Origin: Anaerolineales bacterium UBA2200
Lineage (GTDB): Bacteria > Chloroflexota > Anaerolineae > UBA2200
Reading direction: 5' to 3'
Assembly: GCA_002327925.1 (NCBI GenBank)
Contig: DCVA01000025.1
Location: forward strand, 1 to 35,782
Length of the DNA stretch: 35,782 nucleotides
Translations under genes and position numbers: made by a program
In this document: piece by piece, positions 31,924 through 35,782 of the stretch
Position numbering within the stretch: the stretch's first letter is position 1
Layout of the letters: each line of letters begins with the position of its first letter
Notes under the pieces: generated by a model
What the model was told of the DNA's origin: nothing
Databases searched by the model: none
The model's input: only the letters and a program-made list of their open reading frames with translations

Positions 31924-32346
31924 GTGCGCCGCGCTGTACATGGCTCGAAGGAAATCACCGCCCTTGGTGAACCGGTGTGGCCGGCGCGGAGGACGGATCG
32001 CGGAATCGGCCTGGTTCTTGGCTTACTGCTGGCCGCGTGGTTGGCGGTAGCCTGCAGTCCCGGGGCACTGTTCGCCCGCAGCACGTTCACGCCAACACCT
32101 GTGCCGCCCCTGCCTCGCTCCATGAAGGGCTATGAGCTGTATTCCTGGCAGGACGGCCAGCAGTGGCGTTTCACCCTCATCACAGGTACCAACCGGACCA
32201 AGACCCTCGAAGAAATCACTACGGGTGAGGATGCGCTTACCGCCGACGGCTGGGTCAACATTCACGTGCAGGGCCTCGCGGCCATTCAGAGTGTTGTGAG
32301 CCGGATTCCGCCGGGGGAGTGGCTTTCCTGGATCGGACCGCAATAG
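31924..32346 (+). CDS. Small lipoprotein of unknown function
   Basis: The 140-residue protein starts at GTG 31924, 5 bases after AGGAGG; ATG 31885 lacks such a site. A lipoprotein signal with a long basic N-region ends GLLLAAWLAVAC, so the Cys would be lipidated. After a Thr/Pro linker (STFTPTPVPPLPRS) come GYELYSWQDGQQWRFTLITG, TNRTKTLEEI and a C-terminal half without recognised motifs. The frame stays open past TAG 32344-32346 for 37 codons ending QELCQERGITLQMMQ (TAG 32460) with coding-like composition, so the original protein may have been longer. Confidence 0.7.
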   Translation: MRRAVHGSKEITALGEPVWPARRTDRGIGLVLGLLLAAWLAVACSPGALFARSTFTPTPVPPLPRSMKGYELYSWQDGQQWRFTLITGTNRTKTLEEITTGEDALTADGWVNIHVQGLAAIQSVVSRIPPGEWLSWIGPQ

Positions 32347-32484
32347 CCGGGGCTGGTGGACGCCGCCGCAGGCGCATTCTCGCTGCCTCCGCCGGAAACA
32401 GCGGCCGCGATACAGGAACTCTGCCAGGAGAGGGGCATCACCCTGCAGATGATGCAGTAGCGGGGGCCAGCCGCCCCGGCTCGA

Positions 32485-33658
32485 CTACAGCAGGTACCGG
32501 CCCGCGATCTCTCCCAGCACGGCCAGGCCCCATACCAGCGCCTCCTCGTCAAAGTCAAAACGCGGATTGTGATGTGCAGCCGTGATGCCGCGCTCCTCGT
32601 TGCGTCCGCCGATAAAGAAATAGCAGCCGGGCACCTGGCTCAGGTAGAAGGCCGCATCCTCGGAGCCCATGGTGCGCTGGCCGCTGCTGACCCTGTCCAC
32701 GCCGAGCACCGCTTCCGCGGCGGAGCGCGCCAGGCCGTCACCGCCGGGTCGTTGATCACCGCAGGGGTGAGGTATCTGACCTCCAGCGGGGCCGCTGCGC
32801 CCAGGGCAGACGCCACGCCCTCGATGACGGCCTGCGCGCGCCGCACGACCGTCTCGCGCGTCTGCGGGTCGAACGTGCGGAAGGTCCCGACCATCTCCAC
32901 CTCATCGGGAATGACGTTGAACATCTCTCCGCCGTGGATGGAGGCCACGGTCACCACCGCCGTCTCCGAGGGGCTGACATTGCGACTGACCACCGATTGC
33001 AGCGCGGTCACGATGTGCGCGGCGGCGACCACCGGATCGACGGTGGTGTGAGGGATGGCGGCGTGGCCGCCGCGGCCGCGAACCGTCACCTTCCAGTCGT
33101 CGCAGGCAGCCATGACCGGGCCGGCGGTGATGTCGACGGTGCCGACTGGAGTGAGCGTCCAGATGTGGCAGCAAATCACCGCGTCGGGCCGCGGGTTTTC
33201 CAGCACGCCTTCCTGCACCATCGTCTGGGCGCCGTTGCCGCCCTCCTCGGCCGGCTGGAAGACGAGCTTGAGAGAGCCCCTGAGCTCGTCGCGCCACCCG
33301 GAGAGGAGCTGGGGGTCAGTGAGGCGTAGGGCACGCGGCTGTCCTCGGTGACCTTCAGCGCGTCCATGTCAAAGCGGAACATGATCGTCGGACCCGCCAG
33401 GGCGCCGCGCAGAAGGCCGATTACGCCGGTCCTGGCCACACCGGTCGACACCTCGTAGCCCAGGGCCGACAGGTGGCGGGCCACGATGCCCGCGGCCGAC
33501 AGGTGGCGGGCCACGATGCCCGCGGCCGACAGGTGGCGGGCCACGATGCCCGCGGTGCGGGTCTCTTCCCAGGAGAGCTCGGGATGCTGGTGAAAATCCC
33601 GCCGCCAGGCGACGAGCTGGTCGCGAAGGTTCACGGCCCGCGTGTGCCAGGGATTCAT
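32485..33658 (-). pseudogene. M20-family amidohydrolase, broken by two frameshifts and a deletion
   Basis: ATG 33658 begins a hippurate-hydrolase/amidase-like sequence: WRRDFHQHPELSWEETRTAG, then GPTIMFRFDMDALKVTED. Near 33310-33320 the reading frame changes and the expected HACGHDxH metal-binding segment (about 16-20 residues) is absent; the second frame gives GSLKLVFQPAEEGGNGAQTM. It continues to NDPAVTA, and near 32741 a second shift leads to LGVDRVSSGQRTMGSEDAAF and DFDEEALVWGLAVL. Residues 38-67 hold AGIVARHLSA three times. Family members cleave N-acyl amino acids with a metal pair. This copy cannot be active unless the defects are assembly errors. Confidence 0.85.
33465..33554. repeat. 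Three perfect tandem copies of a 30-bp unit
   Basis: Copies at 33465-33494, 33495-33524 and 33525-33554 are identical. Each encodes AGIVARHLSA on the minus strand inside the M20 gene, where relatives have one copy of this helix. The unit keeps the frame, so the expansion lengthens a helix rather than ending the protein. Confidence 0.95.
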
Positions 33659-33859
33659 GTTGTCTCCTCTCTGCAGTCGCCCGGGAGGCGGCGCAGGCCC
33701 CTGCCGTGACAGGGGGAGTGTAGCTCATCTCCCGTGAGGCGGCAAAGGACGGCGGATGGCAGGTGAGCATTCCTGGGACATGCAGGCCAAATCCCGGCCA
33801 GGCAGACGCCGTGGCGAACCGTTAGGCCTCGAGCGGCGTATAGGACGCAGGAGGCGAAG

Positions 33860-34774
33860 ATGACCATGGCCAATCGAACGCGATCCTTCCTGGCGCTGCT
33901 TGCCCTGGCCGTGGCTCTGGGAGGTTGTGGCCCTGCGGCCACCCCTGCGCCCACCCCCAGGCCGGCGCCGACCCCGACCTCAGCAGCGACCGCTGCAGAG
34001 ACGGACTCCTGGCTGCAGGCGGAGCTGGCACCAGGGGAGGCCGTGATCTGGTACCTGGGCCATTGCAGCTACGCCATTCGCACCAGGTCGCACCTCTTGA
34101 TCTTTGACTACCAGGAATCCTCGGACGGACAGGCGCGCAAGCGCAGGCCTTCCACGCCGGGGCTGGACAACGGCTGGATCGTGCCGCAGCAGATTGCCGG
34201 CCAGGCCGTGCGCGTGCTGGTGACGCACAGCCACAGCGATCACTACAGCAGCCTCATTTTCGACTGGCAGGGCAAGATCCCTGACCTGGTTTACTATTTT
34301 GGCTGGCAGGCCGCCAGCGATCCGGCGCACCACTACCTGGTCGGCCCGCGGGCGCAGCTCACCTCGGACGGTCTGGAGATCTACACCATCAATTCCCATC
34401 ACAACGACGTTCCGGAGGTTGCCTACCTGGTCAAGGTGGACGGTTTGGTGATCTACCACAACGGGGACTATATGGGCGAGTTCCAGTCGGACTATCCCTT
34501 CCTGCGCGAGGTGACTCCGCGCATCGACCTGACGTTCGCCATTCGCGGCTACGAGGATGGCACGCCATATCTGGCGCAGAACCTGGACCTGTTCACCCGT
34601 TTTGAGCACGGGGCGGTGTTCCCAACCCATGATACGGCGGGCGGGAGCGGATACGCCGCGTTCGAACAGGTCTTTCGGGCCCAGGTACCCGGCCTAGCTA
34701 TCCACGTCCCGTTGCGGGTGGGCGAGCGGTTCGTGTACAGGGAAGGGAAGGTGACCCGAGAAGGTGAGCGATGA
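33860..34774 (+). CDS. Metallo-beta-lactamase-fold lipoprotein
   Basis: The 304-residue protein has a lipoprotein signal (RTRSFLALLALAVALGGC), a Pro/Thr/Ala linker, then an MBL-fold domain: WYLGHCSYAIRTRSHLLIFD, VLVTHSHSDHYSSLIF (HxHxDH zinc motif), INSHHNDVPEVAYLV, VIYHNGDYMGEF (His/Asp ligands) and AVFPTHDTAGG. This resembles the UlaG/YycJ-like branch of hydrolases more than beta-lactamases. It should sit on the outer face of the membrane. The substrate is unknown. ATG 33860 follows CAGGAGGCGA. The 201-base gap upstream shows no other feature. Confidence 0.87.
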   Translation: MTMANRTRSFLALLALAVALGGCGPAATPAPTPRPAPTPTSAATAAETDSWLQAELAPGEAVIWYLGHCSYAIRTRSHLLIFDYQESSDGQARKRRPSTPGLDNGWIVPQQIAGQAVRVLVTHSHSDHYSSLIFDWQGKIPDLVYYFGWQAASDPAHHYLVGPRAQLTSDGLEIYTINSHHNDVPEVAYLVKVDGLVIYHNGDYMGEFQSDYPFLREVTPRIDLTFAIRGYEDGTPYLAQNLDLFTRFEHGAVFPTHDTAGGSGYAAFEQVFRAQVPGLAIHVPLRVGERFVYREGKVTREGER

Positions 34775-34837
34775 AGCCGCACCCAGCAGGAGCTGTTGGG
34801 GCTGGCAATGCACCGCATTCTGGAAAGGAAGAGTCGA

Positions 34838-35524
34838 ATGACAACGAACCATGCTTCACGCAAGCTTGCGGCGACGGGCTTTTCGCGCCTGCTGTCCATG
34901 CCGCTTCTGCTGGGCGCCGTTCTATTCGGAGCGGCCGGGACCTTCGACTACTGGGAGGCCTGGCTCTACCTGGCCGTGCTGTTCGTGCCGATGGCCGCGC
35001 TGCTGATCTACCTGATGAAGAAGGCGCCGGACCTGCTGGAACGGCGCATGAGGCTGAAGGAGCAGTCCAGTCGTCAGAGGTGGGTGATCGGGCTCTCGAT
35101 CCTGCTCTTCTTCGTGGTCTACGCTCTGCCCGGGCTGGACAGGAGGTACGGTTGGTCGGCCGTCTCCACGCCCGTGGTATGGCTGGCTGACCTGCTGGTG
35201 GTTCTCGGCTATGGACTGTTCGCGCTGGTCCTGCGCGAGAATCGCTATGCCGCGCGCACGGTGACCGTCGACCAGGGGCAGCAAGTGATCACCACTGGCC
35301 CTTACGCCCTGGTGCGCCACCCGATGTACCTGGCCATGTCCCTCCTGTTCATCGCCTCGCCCGTGGGACTCGGCTCGTGGTGGGCCGCACTGCCGGCTCT
35401 CGCGCTGCCCGTGCTGCTGGTGCCGCGCATCCAGAATGAAGAGGCGCTGCCGAGCAAGGAGCTGCCGGGGTACCAGGAATACATGGAGAAGACCAGTTAC
35501 CGCTTGATCCCGGGCTTGTGGTAG
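34838..35524 (+). CDS. Isoprenylcysteine carboxyl methyltransferase/PEMT-like membrane protein
   Basis: The 228-residue membrane protein has helices at about 15-35, 40-60, 85-100, 110-130 and 165-195. The conserved block TTGPYALVRHPMYLAMSLLF is followed by a C-terminal YQEYMEKTSYRLIPGLW with QNEEALPSKELPG before it. Together these form the SAM-binding pattern of the ICMT/PEMT group. Bacterial members methylate lipids or unknown small molecules. ATG 34838 follows GGAAAGGAAGAG; upstream ATG 34796 is less well placed. It is 63 bases after the MBL gene and probably co-transcribed. Confidence 0.87.
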   Translation: MTTNHASRKLAATGFSRLLSMPLLLGAVLFGAAGTFDYWEAWLYLAVLFVPMAALLIYLMKKAPDLLERRMRLKEQSSRQRWVIGLSILLFFVVYALPGLDRRYGWSAVSTPVVWLADLLVVLGYGLFALVLRENRYAARTVTVDQGQQVITTGPYALVRHPMYLAMSLLFIASPVGLGSWWAALPALALPVLLVPRIQNEEALPSKELPGYQEYMEKTSYRLIPGLW

Positions 35525-35573
35525 CCAGCCGGGAACAGTCGACCGGGCAATTGAATCGTCCGCACGGGAACGA

Positions 35574-35598
35574 CCGACAGCGCCACGCACGCTGTCGG
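35574..35598. terminator. Hairpin between converging genes
   Basis: CCGACAGCG (35574-35582) pairs with CGCTGTCGG (35590-35598). It lies 50 bases after the methyltransferase-like stop and 21 bases from the stop of the minus-strand edge gene. No T-run is seen, so termination is only plausible. Confidence 0.4.
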
Positions 35599-35618
35599 GG
35601 GATGCCCGGCTCGGCCCT

Positions 35619-35782
35619 CTAGCACGTGTAAGTGGCCAACAGATCATTACCAGCCTCTCGGTCACAAGAGAGGAGTAGATCCGAGCTGATCGGGTCGAGC
35701 AGAATGGGAGGGAGCAGGGCGATAGTGCTGTCGCCATTGTAGCCCAGTTTTTGTAGAGCGGTGAGGGGAGCCTGCTGATCCA
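35619..35782 (-). CDS. C-terminal end of an unidentified gene (runs off right edge)
   Basis: A minus-strand frame open from the right edge ends at TAG 35619. Its 54 codons include QQAPLTALQKLGYNGDSTIA, LLPPILLDPISSDLL and CDREAGNDLLATYTC, with a composition like a real protein end. No start is present in the window. The family is not recognised. Confidence 0.4.
   Translation of the reverse strand, partial: DQQAPLTALQKLGYNGDSTIALLPPILLDPISSDLLLSCDREAGNDLLATYTC

Noticed and set aside
32344..32346. TAG read as pyrrolysine
   Set aside because: TAG is the main stop codon in this window, so reading it through would extend most genes.
33465..33554. CRISPR-like repeat array
   Set aside because: The three 30-bp copies are directly adjacent without spacers and encode a repeated helix inside the M20 gene.

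Overview
The window is about 62% GC by eye and is packed with bacterial genes. It looks like a chromosomal contig from a Chloroflexota-type (Anaerolineae-like) bacterium. This placement is an inference from gene content: TatA/TatB-like genes, paired ArsA-like ATPases, CstA, RmuC and lipoproteins. No marker gene is present to prove it. The standard genetic code is used: TAG, TGA and TAA all end intact genes, and TAG is the commonest. Several promoters with near-consensus TTGACA / 17-base spacer / TAnnAT layout are visible. No rRNA, tRNA or CRISPR array was found.

Layout. 1-700: left edge with a possible transposase start under a hairpin, then degenerate DNA. 718-4374: a lipoprotein with a 5'-nucleotidase fold (in-frame TGA, metal ligands lost), two TatA/B-family genes, a winged-helix protein and an esterase. 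4371-4727: an AbrB/MazE-type protein read the opposite way. 5046-7917: a NagA-like deacetylase, then an MFS gene fused by an apparent deletion to the ligand-binding half of a GntR regulator. 7995-16872: a sugar-alcohol operon with three zinc dehydrogenases, GutM, a four-gene glucitol-type PTS (C, B, C-like and A parts), a COG4091-type dehydrogenase, a class II aldolase and a 2-hydroxyacid dehydrogenase, closed by a terminator. The likely logic is PTS uptake and phosphorylation of a polyol, oxidation, then aldol cleavage. EI and HPr must be encoded elsewhere.

16941-21979 (minus strand): a TPR membrane protein, two tandem ArsA-like ATPases, two paralogous small hydrophobic proteins and CstA. 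The two ATPases carry different, complementary changes in their switch motifs, which suggests an obligate heterodimer. The ATPase and small-protein set is the best candidate here for an undescribed system. 22361-22918: a DUF218 protein.

23150-29907: a defence-island-like stretch with an XcyI/Cfr9I-type restriction enzyme, its SPPY methyltransferase, RmuC, a 1084-residue DUF4062/NB-ARC/TPR STAND protein, and then a chimeric, internally deleted rmuC remnant that brackets the STAND gene. 29954-35524: an HSL-type esterase, an EamA exporter, a lipoprotein with a coding-like extension past its stop, a broken M20 amidohydrolase carrying a triplicated 30-bp unit, a metallo-beta-lactamase-fold lipoprotein and an isoprenylcysteine-methyltransferase-like membrane protein. 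The right edge holds the tail of an unidentified minus-strand gene.
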